In this document: positions 36,701 to 48,304 of the stretch, in pieces
How positions within the stretch are numbered: position 1 is the first letter of the stretch
Layout: the number at the start of each line of letters is the position of its first letter
From: Dromaius novaehollandiae
Taxonomy: Eukaryota > Chordata > Aves > Casuariiformes > Dromaiidae
NCBI RefSeq assembly: GCF_036370855.1
Contig: NC_088103.1
Location: forward strand, 33,273,904 to 33,337,903
DNA: 64,000 bases
Direction of reading: 5' to 3'
The notes under the pieces: generated by a model
The model's database searches: none
What the model was told of the DNA's origin: nothing
The model's input: the letters and a program-made list of their open reading frames with translations, nothing else
Translations under genes and position numbers: made by a program

Positions 36701-39700
36701 CCCAGAGCGATCTCACTGTCGCCGGTAGGCACCGGCCCCTGCCCCACACCTGTGACCCCCCCCCGGCCTTGCACCCCCAGCCCTGGGCATCCCTGTGGGT
36801 CCTGGACCCCCCCCCAACCCAGCACCCTATAGCCCTTACCCTGTATCCCTATGCTCCCCGCTGCCTCCAGCTAGAGCATCCCAAAGCCCATCTCCATGGC
36901 TTGCAGCCCCACCCCCCACCCGGGGCTGGGGGCTCCCCCCCAGCCTGTGCCCCCCAGTCACACCCTGTGCCCACGGCTGTGCCCCCACTTCCCAGCCCCT
37001 TCCCTGCATGCCGATTCGGGTGGGCGGTGGATACCCCGCTGTGCCCCCCATCCCGCCCAACCCCAACCCCCCTCTCTGCCCAGAGGAGAAGCGGAAGAAG
37101 GAGAAGCCGGAGGAGCTGGGGGTGCGGGGGGCCCCCCCCGGCCTGCACCGCTCCAAGACCCTCGTCAACCTCTTCTTCAAGGGCGGCCGTGCCACCAGCC
37201 AGAGCTGGGCCCCCCCCGGCCCAGACCCCCCCGCACCTGACCACCGGGCGCACGCCAAGTCCCCGGGGCGCCCCGACGGGGACAGAGGTACCAGGCTGGG
37301 GGACAGGGTGGAGCGGGATGCCCTTTTGGGACAGGTTCCCCCCCCCAAAGTGGTCACCAGCATGGGGCACCGCCGCCCCTCCAGCCCCTGGCACAGGGGT
37401 CCCGGGGTGGGATGGGGGACAGGTTTGGCCCCGCGGCTTGCGGTGCCTGTGGGTGCTCACCCGTCTCCGTCTCCCTTGCAGTAGGCGCTGTGCAGAAGTT
37501 TGTCATCCGGAGCCTGCAGCGGGGTAACGGGGGCCTGTGCACCCCTGCATGCTGGGGCGAGGGGGGGCAGCGTGTGTGCGTTTGACCTTGGCATGCATCG
37601 AGCCCGTGGGCGCTGGCACTGTGTGGGGTGCGTGAGTGGGGGGTGCCGCCCCGTGCTGCATGGGGGTGGGCAGGGGGTGTGAGGGAGGTCCGTGCCCCGC
37701 TGGCCACCCCCCTTTGCTCTGCCCCGCCCACAGAGAAGAGCCGCCGCGCCAGCATCCTGGGCCCCGCGGGCATGGGCGCACTGCAGCCCCCCGGCAGCGA
37801 CCCCGCCGCCCGGCTGCCCCTCGTGCAGGACACCGCCGCCCGGCTGCTCAGCCCCGACGAGGTGGCGGCCGTGCTTCGCCACTGCACCCGGGTACGGCAC
37901 CACGGGCAGCGCCGGGCCCGCGTGAGCCCCTCTCCAGCCCCGCCGGGAGGCAAAGCGCGGCCCAGGCAGGGGGCCTGATCCTGCTGACTGCCGGTGCTGT
38001 CCCACAGTACCTGCATGAGGGCAGCGTAGAGGACTTGGTGAGGCCGCTGCTCGCCATCCTGGACCGGCCCGAGAAGGTGCTGCTGCTGCGTGATGTGAGG
38101 TAGGTGGCTGCGACTGGGGGGGCGGACCCTTGGGTGCAGGGCTGGCGGGGAGGGAGCCCAGGTCCTGCTCCCGGGCCGGACGCGTGCAAGCCAGCCCCCT
38201 TTGCCCCCGCAGGAGCGTGGTGGCCCCCACGGACCTGGGCCGGTTCGACAGCATGGTGATGCCGCTGGAGCTGGAGGCGTACGACGCCCTGAAGAGCCGC
38301 TCGGTGCGGTCGCCTGCCCTCCGCCCGGCCCATCACGACATACCCCCCAAGAGACACCTCATCACACCAGTGCCTGGTGAGTGCCCTGCCCCACAGCCAG
38401 CCCCACGGCATCTGCCCTGCCCATGGGCTCTGCCTCCATGGGGGGCACTGGGAAAGAGGGAGAAGGCTTGGGGCGGGGGAGGGATATAGGGGCAGTTTGG
38501 GATGGAGAGAGCTGGGCTCCAAGGAGGGCAGAGCTGGGGTGCCTGGGTGCTGGGGAGGCCAGGAGAGCAGGGCGAGAGGGGGTCTGGGGTCACTGGGTGC
38601 CGGGGATGGTCCCAGGTGCCATCAGGCTGGGGGGGGGGGGAGGGAAGGGCGTCTGGTGTTCCCGGGGGCTAGTGATCCCTGGGGTCCCAAGGGGGAGAGG
38701 GATGGGGAGTCCTGGGGAGGGGGAGCTGGAGTCCAATGGCAGAGTTGGGGGGCGGAGGAGGAGGGAGACCCCCAGTCCCTGTGTGCCAGGGGTCCCAGTG
38801 GCGGCCAGGGGGGTGTCCCCAAGCCCAGCTGACCCCTCTCGTTGCAGACTACCGGGGCGGATTCCTGCTGAAGCCGGCGGGAGCCCAGGAGCCGGAGGAA
38901 GCCGGGGGGCTGCAGGGGAGCCCGTCCCGGCCACGGGCCTCCCCAAGCCCCCGCCGGTCTCACCCCCGCGTCTACACCCCCCTCCCCGACGTGCCAGTGG
39001 ACGCCTACACCTGCTCCAGCGGCCCCCTGCCCGCCGCGGGCCCTGGGCCCCCCAACTGGCTGCTGACGGAGCCCCTGGGAGAGGGGCGCTCGCGCAGCCC
39101 CCGGCCTGCCTGGCGCCAGCAGCCCCTGGCGCCCCACAGCAGGTCTGAGGACCCCCACCACTCCGTGCCGGTGAAGCCCCGCCGGGGCCGGCTGCCCCTC
39201 GCTCACCTCTTTGGGGGGCCGGGAGGTGAGGTGGGGGCCAAGCCAGCCACCAACGGCCCTGAGGCCGCTGGGGAGGAGGAGGAGGAAGAGGAGGAGCAGC
39301 GGCTGCTCACCGTCACCCTCTCCAAGCTGAAGCACTCGCTGGGTGCGTGGCACGTGCTGGGCAGCTGGCCCCCACTGGGGTGGCCTCCCAGTAAAGGGGG
39401 ATAGGGATGTGCCTTGGGGACCCCTCCCCCCAAAATCCCTCTGCCCTCCATCCTGGGCATCCTTGGACCGCCCTTGGGATGGATGGGCTGCTGCTGGCAT
39501 TGGGGGCTGCGCTTGGGGGACGTTGGCAATCTGGGGCCATCTTACAGGGATCAGCATCTCCGGCGGCATTGAGTCGCGGGCGCAGCCCATGGTGAAGATT
39601 GAGAAGATCTTCCCCGGGGGAGCTGCCTTCCTCAGCGGTGTCCTCAAGGTATGGGGAACTGGCCCTGGAGGGGAGGCTAGGCCTTCTTTCTCCCTATATT

Positions 39701-40004
39701 GTACAGACACGTGGGGCAGGGTGTTTGGGAAGGGGTGGTCCAGCAGGCACCAGGCACTTGGGCATACCTGCCCCCCCCTCCCCCCGGTGACACTTGGCGC
39801 TGGCCCCCTGAAAGCAGCCGTGGTTGACCCTGCTGCCTTCTGCCCCGGGACCAGGCTGGGCACGAGCTGGTGGCGGTGGACGGGGAGAGCCTGGAGAACG
39901 TCACGCACCAGCGGGCTGTGGACATCATCCGCCAGGCCTACCGCAACAAAGCCAAGGAGCCCATGGAGCTGGTGGTGCGGGTGCCCGTGGCCCCCCCGGA
40001 GTGA
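33714..40004 (+). CDS. PDZD7: PDZD7, Usher-complex PDZ scaffold (15 coding exons)
   Basis: Scaffold of the hair-cell ankle-link complex, related to whirlin and harmonin. Exons are about 33714-33909, 34117-34257, 34755-34929, 35267-35443, 35600-35747, 35966-36026, 36302-36724, 37084-37287, 37482-37523, 37734-37891, 38008-38099, 38213-38376, 38848-39342, 39548-39648 and 39855-40004. All splice in frame to 908 aa. PDZ1 is at about 75-157 ([20 protein letters not shown]) and PDZ2 at about 197-279 ([20 protein letters not shown]). A harmonin-N-like domain lies at about 546-630 ([17 protein letters not shown]) and PDZ3 at about 817-903 ([10 protein letters not shown]). An acidic Glu run precedes PDZ3. 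The protein ends almost at once after PDZ3 (RVPVAPPE), whereas the human long form carries a further Pro-rich tail of roughly 120 residues. The start has a strong Kozak context (GCCACCATGG) and the MAR start seen in human. Confidence 0.97.
35826..35844 (+). repeat. Long G homopolymer in PDZD7 intron 5
   Basis: An almost uninterrupted run of about 18 G between two exons of PDZD7. Similar runs of 12 or more G or C occur near 4142, 19121, 32880, 40199 and 57368. They are quadruplex-prone and error-prone in sequencing, so their lengths should not be taken literally. Confidence 0.8.
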
Positions 40005-40347
40005 TGCTGCACCCCCCCCCCCCCTCAAGCTTTCCCATACCCCCAAGGAGCCGGCTCATTCCTGCACCCAGCAGTGGCCGGTCTCAGTGCAGCAGGAAAA
40101 GGGGCGCAAGCGCCAGAGCACCCCACGGCCTGGGCGCAGAGGAGCTTCCCCCAGCAGGACCCACGCGGGAGCACCCAGAGGCAGGTTGGAGACATTGGGG
40201 GGGGGGGGGGGGCAGGTGGCACCCAGCCCCGCTCTGGACACACAGCTGTGACACTGCCCTGAAAAAACACAGCCAGGAGCTTGGTTTTAATTGGCATTTT
40301 GGGGTGGTACAAGGGCGAGCCAGGCTCTGGAAGTGGGACACAACGGA

Positions 40348-40353
40348 AATAAA
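40348..40353 (+). terminator. PDZD7: PDZD7 poly(A) signal
   Basis: AATAAA about 345 bp after the PDZD7 stop codon, the first canonical hexamer downstream in the plus orientation. It puts the PDZD7 transcript end near 40.37 kb, facing LZTS2. Confidence 0.75.
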
Positions 40354-40359
40354 GTATAA

Positions 40360-41268
40360 AACCCCCCCGAGAGCTGGGGGCGACCAAGCCACAGCTGGGC
40401 ATGGCCAGGCTTTTCCTTTGGTTTGACTCTGTGGGCACAGCAGCTCAGCCCCTCACCTCCCCAGGGAGCAGGTGCTGACCCCCCCCCCCCACACACACAC
40501 ACCCCTGGGACCCCCAGGCTTGGCGTGGTCCCCGGGGTGTCCCCAGCCAGTGAGCAGCACTGGCCCCCCCGGGCACCGTGCCCCTCACCCCTGGGCCAGG
40601 CATCACAGGGGCATGGGCCAGGCTTTTTTTGGGGGGGGGGCGGGATGCTGGGGAGCAAGGGCATGGGAAAGGCACTGAGGGCAACGTGCCCCACGGCAGG
40701 GGTGACGGGGCCACACGCAGGCAGGGCATGAGCTGGGGGCAGGCAGTATGTTTTGGTAGGTCCTATAAAAATAGAGTTATTTAAAATGGCACAGAAACAA
40801 ATCCCCTGACGAAGACATCGGGGGTGGGGGGAAGGCTGGCACAGGCAGGGACAGGGCATGCTGTCCCCTCTGGAAGTGGGTGGGTGATGGTGCCAGGAGG
40901 GAAGGGGAGGGGGGACACAACCCAGCCCTCCTGCTATGCAAGGTGACCCTGGCTGAAGCCAGCGCCGCTAATCCCCCGGACACTAAGAGGATCAGCAGGA
41001 TCCGGCTCCAGGCAGCCCCAGCACCGGGCACGCGGCACCCACCTGGCCCGACATCTCAGGAGCATCCCCTTGCCGCAGTGGGTGCCAACACAGCCTCACC
41101 CCCACCCCGGCCTGATGCTAAGCAGGGGGCAGCATCCACGCTCCAGTGCCACCAGTCTCTGCATAGCAGGGGGAGATGGGGATCCCTGATCCCAGCCCAA
41201 GGCTCCCAAAATCCACAGGGCTGGAGGCCCCCCTACCATCCGCGAGCGGGGCTGGGGCAGGCAGCGTC
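40360..41268 (-). other. LZTS2: LZTS2 3' UTR and PDZD7-LZTS2 convergent interval
   Basis: No coding content. It contains G or C runs (near 40480 and 40627) and an AT-rich stretch at 40764-40800. No AATAAA is seen on the minus strand here. The nearest minus-strand variant is ATTAAA at 40286-40291, just inside the PDZD7 3' UTR. The two transcripts may therefore overlap tail to tail by a few tens of bases. Confidence 0.5.
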
Positions 41269-43868
41269 TCAGATCTCGGTGGCCGTGATCTCCTCAAAGG
41301 GCGGCTCGGGGCCAGAGGGGTCGCAAGGCTCGGGCGGGTGGTCTTCGCCCTGCAGCCGGAGGTGCTGGAGCCGCTGCTCGAGCCGCCGGTTGCGGCGGTA
41401 CATCTGGATGTAGTTGTACTGCAGCTGTTTCTGGTACTGGATGACCCGCTCCTTCTCGCCCTGCCACGTGCTCCGCTCCCGCTCGAAGGCGTCCCGCTGC
41501 TCCTGCCCGCGCTTCCGCTCCAGCGCCACCTCGGCCCGCAGCCGCTCCAGCTGCCGGTGCAGCCCCGCGGCCCCCCAGGCCTCCTCGCCGGGCTCGGGGC
41601 CCCCCTCGCCCGGCTCGGGGCAGCGTCCGCGGGCCGCGTCCCGCAGCCCCGCCACCTCCTGCTCGAGCCGGCCCGCCTTGGCGCGGAAGAGGTCAGCCTC
41701 GCTCTTGCGGCGCTGCAGTTCGTTGGCGCACACCTCCAGCTCCAGCGCCTTGAGCCGGGCGGCCTCCTGCAGCCCCAGCGCCTGCTGCTCACCCACCTGC
41801 AGCTCAGCGCGCGCCTCCCGCAGCTGGGCCCGCAGCAGCAGCAGCTCCGTGCCCCGCTGCGCCAGCTCCGCCTGCGACTCCTTCAGCTGCTGCTTCAGCA
41901 GGGAGATCTCCCCCGACTTCTGGCACACCTGCAGGGCAGCGACAGGTCAGGCGCTGGCTGCGCCCCCTCCCCGCCTCCACCTGGGACAGGGGCACCCCAA
42001 ACGCCCCGCCGAGCCCGCCGGCTCACCTCCCACTTGGTCTCCTCGAGCCGGGGTCCCAGCTCGGTGTGCTCCCGCTGGAAGGAGGCGCAGCGCCGCTCCA
42101 GCAGCTCCCGCTCCTGCAGCAGCTGGGCGAAGTCCTCCTGCAGCTGCTTCTTCTCCTGCTGGAGCTGCAGGACCTGGAGCTGCAGGACCTGCTGCCCACG
42201 CTGGGCCTGCTGGGCCGCCTGGCGCACCTGGGCCGCGCAGCGCTGCCGCAGCCCCTCCAGCTCCTGCTCGCAGCGCCGCTGCTTCTCCTCGTACACCTGG
42301 GCACGGTGCAGACACTGGGCACGTGGCGCGGCACCCCTCGCCCGCCCACCCCGGCGCAGGGGCTCCCCTTGCTGCCCCCCCGGAAGGGGGACCACGGTCC
42401 CTGCACGCGGTACAGCACGTGCCCCCACAGAGCAGTGGGGAAGGGGCACTCCCCCACCCCCCCTCTCTCTCTGGCATGCCAGCCCCCTCCCAAGTCAGCA
42501 CCCCCAGAATCACTCATAGGACTCTCTATGGCTTCCCCTCCCCAGCCCCACTGCCGGGGGGAGAACCCCCATTTCCAGGCCCGTACAATCCCACAGGTCC
42601 ATACGAGGCAGCGGCCCTGGTACAACCAAGGGTGCCCACGGTCCATACGAGGGTCCCCAGGGGCCAGGCAAGGCCGAGGGGGGGTGACGCAGCATACCTG
42701 GCAGATGGCCACCTCGTTCTCATCCAGGCTGTCACGCAGCTGCTGCAGCTCGGCCTCCCTCTCCCGCAGCTTGTCCTCCAGCTCGTGCACCAGCAGCACC
42801 TCATCTCCGGGCAGGGGCGAGCGCCCGCACGACCCGCTGTCCGAGGAGGGCCGGCCGCGGCCGCTCAGCGAGCCCGTGCTCTTGCTGGAGGACGAGCGCC
42901 CGCTGTCCGAGTTGGAGGGGCCGGCCAGCGGCCGGTAGCCGCCCTGAGCGTCGGGGTGGCCGTGCGGGGTGGCCAGAAGGGTGCCTGCCTCGGCGTGCTG
43001 GCTGCAGCCCGTGCTGTAGGTGGGCAGGCTGGACAGGGAGTTGCGCCCCGAGTCCGAGAGGGTGCCCGAGTGGCTGCTGGTGCGGCAGCTCAGCGAGCCG
43101 GGTTTGTCGCTGCCGGTGGCCCCCAGCAAGTGCGTGAGGCTCACCTGGCTCTCCGAGAGCACCGGGGGCCCCGGGCGCGCACCCAGACTGGCTGCTCCCG
43201 GAGCAGTCCTTACTTTGGGCACCACCGGCTTGAAGGCCATGGGGCGGATCAGGGTCTTCTCCACGTTCTGCAAGGGACAGAGGCGAGAGCGTGGGGCTCA
43301 GCAGAGCTGCCACCCCCCGGAGAGGCCGCGTGGCAGCATGGCCCAGCGTGCAGGTAGGGTACAGTACGGGGGCAAGGTAGAGACCCCAACATTTGCCCAC
43401 CCCACTGCCCCCCCACCTTACCTCCTCCAGCTTGCCGGAGACGGGGACGAGCTTGGGAGGGGGCCCACGGATGTTGCCACTCTGGGCTCGGTCATCCCGG
43501 GCCTCATCCGAGTCGCTGCAGGGGCTGACGGGAGAGGCGGCCTCCAGCCAGTCGCCGTGAAAGCCTTCGTTGGCGTAAGCGTGGGCCACGCCGGGCACAG
43601 CTGAGCAGGGCTTCTTGGGGGGCAGGGCGTGCAGCAGGGGGTCCTGGGGGGTCGCTTGGAGCAGCCCGTCCTGCTTGCGGAAGGAGCCGGAGGGCCCCCC
43701 GTCGGCGGGCTTGCAGGAGCGGTCGTGGCAGGGCCGGCTGGAGATGAGGCTGCCGACGCTGCCCATGGCACCGCGGGCGGTGGGCGGTGAGCGGGCACCA
43801 GCACGGAGCTGCGTGGCCCCCTCAGGAGCAGCCTCGATGGACACGGGCAGCGTCTGCACGATGGCCAT
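41269..43868 (-). CDS. LZTS2: LZTS2, leucine zipper tumour suppressor 2 (4 coding exons)
   Basis: Coiled-coil cytoplasmic and centrosomal protein known to promote nuclear export of beta-catenin and to inhibit katanin-type microtubule severing. Minus-strand coding exons are about 43868-43422, 43267-42698, 42296-42027 and 41928-41269, all joining in phase 0. They encode 648 aa (human 669). The N terminus MAIVQTLPVSIEAAPEGATQ matches the family. The Ser-rich middle includes LSDSGRNSLSSLPTYSTG and SNSDSGRSSSSKSTGSLSGR. From about residue 310 to the end is FEZ-type coiled coil, with heptads such as QLQVLQLQQEKKQLQEDFAQ and EVCQKSGEISLLKQQLKESQ. The C terminus FEEITATEI is the conserved PDZ-binding tail. 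An in-frame Met ten codons upstream was rejected because the family start is MAIVQ. The UTR acceptor lies at about 43908. Confidence 0.97.
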
Positions 43869-44567
43869 GGCGGGGGGGCCCCGGGCGGGCAGGGGCACGC
43901 GGGCGACCTGCGGGGAAGAGACACCTCGAGACGGCAGCCCCCGGTCCGGAAAAGGGATGCGTCAGGCGGGAGAGACGTCAAGCGAACCAGAATAAAACGG
44001 GGATTAGCCGGGGGGGCGGCGCGGATGTGCCAGGGCCTCCCGCGCCGGCGACGCTTCCTGGGGCCGGAGAGGTCCCCGTGGCGTGGGGGCCCCCGGGCAG
44101 CTGTGAGGCAGGAGAAGGTCCCTCGAAGCAGGCCGGCAGCCCACAGCCCCGTTCCTTCAAGGGGGCAAAGCTCCACAGGGCCCAGAGGACAGGCCAGCTG
44201 GGCTGGGGCACTTGGGGGGCACGCAGAGGGGGCGCTTGGGGGACAGGGACACCGCAGAGCCCCCAGCCCCATTTCCCCCTGGAGAGCAGAAATAGGTAGA
44301 AAGGGGGGTACAGCACCCAATAGCCCCAGCCCTCCTGCTGCAGGAGGTGCTGCCGAGCCCCCCCCCGGATGGGGCTGTGCCCCGCAATGGAGCAGCACGC
44401 GGGTGCCCAGAGGGGCGGCGGGGCCCCCGGTGGCGCCGTGGGGCAGTGGTCCTGCCCCTCGCCGTGCCCCGGCGCAACCCCGCCACAGGAAAGCTGCCAG
44501 GGCTGCAGGCAAATCCCGCAAGGCCCCGGAGAGCCGGCTCCCGGGCAGCCTGCCTGCCCGCCCCACA

Positions 44568-45440
44568 GCGCCCACCAGCACAGCCCCCCGCCCCACAGCG
44601 CCCACCAGCGCACCCCCTTGCCCTGCCCCACAGCCCCTCTGCAGCACCCCACCAAACCTTACACACCTCCATGTCCCTACCATACTCCCATGGCCGGGCC
44701 CCGTACCCTGCCCCACAGCACCTGGTGCCCCCTACGCTGCCCCACACCATCCTCCACATTGCCGTGTGCCAGTTCCTGCCCCACAGCATCCAGTACTCCC
44801 CACTCCCTGCCCCACAGCACCCACTACCCCACACCTCTACACCCCAACCCCCTGCCCCACAGCACCCACTACCCCACACCCCTATACTGCACTCCCCCTG
44901 CCCCACAGCACCCACTACCCTACAGCCCTATACTGCACACCCCCTGCCCCACAGCACCCACTACCCCACACCCCTGCCCCACAGCACCCACTAAGCCACA
45001 GCCCTATACTGCACAATCCCTGCCCCACAGCACCCAGTAACCCACACCCCCTGCCCCACAGCACCCACTACCCTATAGCCCTATACTGCACACCCCCTGC
45101 CCCACAGCACCCACTACCCCACACCCCTGCCCCACAGCACCCACTAAGCCACAGCCCTATACTGCACAATCCCTGCCCCACAGCACCCAGTAACCCACAC
45201 CCCCTGCCCCACAGCACCCACTACCCCACAGCCCTGCCCCACAGCACCAACTAAGCCACAGCCCTATACTGCACACCCCCTGCCCCACAGCACCCACTAC
45301 CCCACAGCTCCATACCCCAGTTCCCTGCCCCACAGAACCCACCACCCCACAGCTCTATACTCCACAGCACTCACCACCCCACAGCCCTATACCCCAGCAG
45401 CACCCACTGCCCCACACCACTGCTCCACAGCACCCGGTGC
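44568..45440. repeat. Minisatellite with higher-order structure in LZTS2 5' region
   Basis: About 0.85 kb of tandem units built from CTGCCCCACAGCACCCACTA plus a CCCACAGCCCTATACTGCAC arm. Basic units are about 46 and 31 bp. A marker variant (ACTAAGCCACAG) recurs at 44990, 45143 and 45250, spaced 153 then 107 bp, showing a higher-order unit that lost one 46-bp repeat. It lies in LZTS2 intron 1, so the sense RNA would be G-rich. Confidence 0.9.
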
Positions 45441-46208
45441 CCCACCGCGACCCCCACACTCCCCCAGTACCCCCCGGCCCCCTGCGCCCCTGCAGAGACA
45501 CAGGAAGGGGCCGTGGGGAGGGGATGGGGCCAAGCCGCAACCCACCTGGGCCGGGGCGCCCCATGATGTGCCCGGGCTCGCTCGGCCGCTCGGCGCCGCG
45601 CCGCCCGCCGGTCCCGCGCCGCCCCAGTCCCGCCGCGCCGCCCCCAGCGCCGCCCCCAGCACGCAGGCAGGACCCACCTCCCACCCTATGTGCGCTCACA
45701 GAGCCCAGGATGCCCCACATCCTCTGCCCCACACTTCGGGCCACCAGGCCAGAAAGTCCCATTAGGGCAGGGACCACCTTGGCTGGGCCACCTCCTGCCC
45801 CATAGAAGGACCGGGCCAGGATTGGGGGCCCGCACGGGGCTCTCCGCGCCCCACTCCCTCCACCCAGCTGCCAACCCCACGGCACACCGCCAGCCCAGGG
45901 GGCTCCGGGAGGGCCCCCCACTGCTGCCCCCCCGCCAGGCCCACGCCATACGCCCGCGTGACGCGAGCCAGCCGCTGGCTTGGATCCGTCCCCCGCTGCC
46001 TGGTCGCATCTCGCAGGCAGCTGCAGCTGGCACGGGCAGCGGTGGGGGGGGGGCTGCTGCCTGCACGCTCTCGCCCGCTGAGCTGTCACCCGAAATCAAC
46101 CCGCCCGCCGCTGCCCGCGGGGCCAAGTGGGGGGGGCTGCACCGGCAACCCCCCCACCGCCACCGCCACGGGCACATGCCGGCCCCGGCACCGCGGCCTT
46201 GTGCTCAC

Positions 46209-46277
46209 CTCGCCCGCCGCTGCCCATGCGTCCGGCCCACTCAGGTCCCCGCGCCGCCAGCGCCGCTCCGCCACCCC
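46209..46277 (-). other. LZTS2: Possible internal 5' UTR exon of LZTS2
   Basis: A 69-bp GC-rich segment flanked on the minus strand by a pyrimidine-rich acceptor (CCCTCCCGCCGCAG) and a donor (GAG then GTGAGCAC). It holds an ATG that would be out of frame with the LZTS2 start if spliced to the 43908 acceptor, so it would act as an upstream start. Splice-site evidence only. Confidence 0.35.
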
Positions 46278-46439
46278 CTGCGGCGGGAGGGAAAGCGGTC
46301 ACAGCCCTCGCGGCGCCCCCCATCTGCCCCCCCCAGCACCGCAACCCCCCAGCTCCCTCCCCTCGACCCACGGCTGCTCGCAGCTGCCCCACACTGCTCC
46401 CTCTGCGCCCCACTGAGCCCCACGGGGCCCAGCCTGCCC

Positions 46440-48250
46440 CGTAGCACCCCCCACTCCTCCCCTACCCCACTATGCCCCCAAAGTGCCCCACAACACTCCT
46501 GGGCCTCTACTGCCCCACAGCTCCCCCCAAGTGCCCCACAGGACCTGCAAAGTGCCCCCATAACACCCCAAAGTGTCCTGCAGAGATCCTGGGCCTCTGC
46601 TGCCCCACAGCCCCCCCCCCAGAGAGCCCCACAACACCCCTAGGCCTCTGCTGCCCCTCAGCCCCCGCCAAAGCATCCCACAGAGTTCCTGGGCCTCTGC
46701 TGCCCCACAACAACCCTGAAGTGCCCGAAAACAGCCTCAAAGTGCCCCCCACAACACCCCAAAGTGCCCCACAGAGCCTCTAGGCCCCTGCCACCCTGCA
46801 ACACTCCCAAAGTGCCCCATGGGACCCCCAAAGAGTCCCCACAGGACTCCTAGGGCTCTGCTGCCCCACAGCTCCCCCAAAGTGCCCCACAGGACCTCCA
46901 AACTGTCCCACAGAGCTCCTGGGGCTCTGCTGCCCCCCAACAACCACAAAGCACCCCAAAACAGCCCAAAGTGCCCCACAGAGTTCCTGAGCCTCTGCCA
47001 CGCCATTGCCCCCCTCCAACTGCCCCACAGGACTTGCAAAGTGCCCCTAAAATGCCCCAAAGTGCCCCACAGGACCCCCAGGCCTCTGTCACCCCACAGC
47101 CCCCCACAAAGTGCCCAACACCCCAAAGTGCCCCACAACACCCCCAAAGTGCCCCACAGGACCCCTAGGCCTCTGCTGCCCCACAGCCCCCCCTAAAGTG
47201 CCCCACAGGACCCCCAAAGTGTCCCACAACACCCCTAATGTGCCCCATGGAGTTCCTGAGCCTCTGCTGACCCATAGCTCCCCCCAAGTGCCCCATAGGA
47301 CCTGCAAAGTGCCCCCACAACACCCCAGAGTGTCCTGCAGAGATCCTGGGCCTCTGCCACCCCACAGCAGCCCCAAAGTGCCCCCACAGGACCTCTAGGC
47401 CTCTGCCACCCCACAGCCCGCCCCCCCCCCAAAGTGCCCCACAGGACCCCTAGGCCTCTGCCGCTCCACAGCCCCCCCCCTAAAGTGCCCCACAACACCC
47501 CCGAAGTGCCCCACAGAGCTCCTGAGCCTCTGCTGCCCCACGGCCCCCCCAAAGTGCCCCACAACACCTCTAAAGTGCCCCACAACACCCCTAGGCCTCT
47601 GCCACCCCACAGCCCCCCACGAAGTGCCCCACAACACCCCAAATTGCCCCATAACACCCCCAAAGTGCCTCACAAGACCCCTAGGCCGCGGCTGCCCCCC
47701 AGAGTGCCCCCCAGGCCGCCTAGGCCGCTGCCGCCCCACAACTCTCTGCAGTGCCCCACAACAGCCCCAAAGTGCCCCCACAGCCCCCCCAAAGTGCCCC
47801 ACAACACCCCAAAGTGCCCCATAACACCCCCAAAGTGCCCCCACAGGACCCCTAGGCCTCTGCTGCCCCACAGCCCCCCCAAAGTGCCCCAAAACACCCC
47901 AAAGTGCCCCATAACACCCCCAAAGTGCCCCCACAGGAACCCTAGGCCTCTGCTGCCCCACAGCCTCCCCAAAGTGCCCAACAACACCCCAAAGTGCCCC
48001 ACAACACCCCAAAGTGCCCCATAACACCCCCAAAGTGCCCCCACAGGATCCCTAGGCCTCTGCTGCTCCACAGCCCCCCCAAAGTGCCCCACAACACCCC
48101 AAAGTGCCCCCACAGGACCCCTAGGCCTCTGCCACTCCAAAGCCCCCCCCCAAAGTGCCCCCCAGGACCCCAAAGTGCCCCCCAGGCCCCCTAGGCCGCT
48201 GCCGCCCCACAACTCCCCGCAGCGCCCCACGACACCCCGCAGCGCCCCCA
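46440..48250. repeat. 1.8-kb GC-rich minisatellite in LZTS2 intron 1
   Basis: Tandem array of 20-bp subunits (CCCCAAAGTGCCCCACAACA) punctuated by a spacer like CCTAGGCCTCTGCTGCCCCA followed by CAG and a C run. The composite period is variable, mostly about 70-110 bp. The array decays at its left end and stops against the LZTS2 CpG island on the right. Several long overlapping open frames run through it as a by-product of the repeat. Confidence 0.92.
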
Positions 48251-48304
48251 GGGCCCGCAGGCCGCCCCGGCCCGGCCCGGCCCGACCCGGCCGCCCGCAC
48301 TCAC

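Noticed and set aside
43869-43898. Upstream in-frame Met as the LZTS2 start
   Set aside because: Family proteins start MAIVQTLP. The upstream ATG lies in or next to the splice acceptor region.
44568-48250. CRISPR-like regular repeats
   Set aside because: Units are contiguous minisatellite repeats without unique spacers, in a vertebrate intron.
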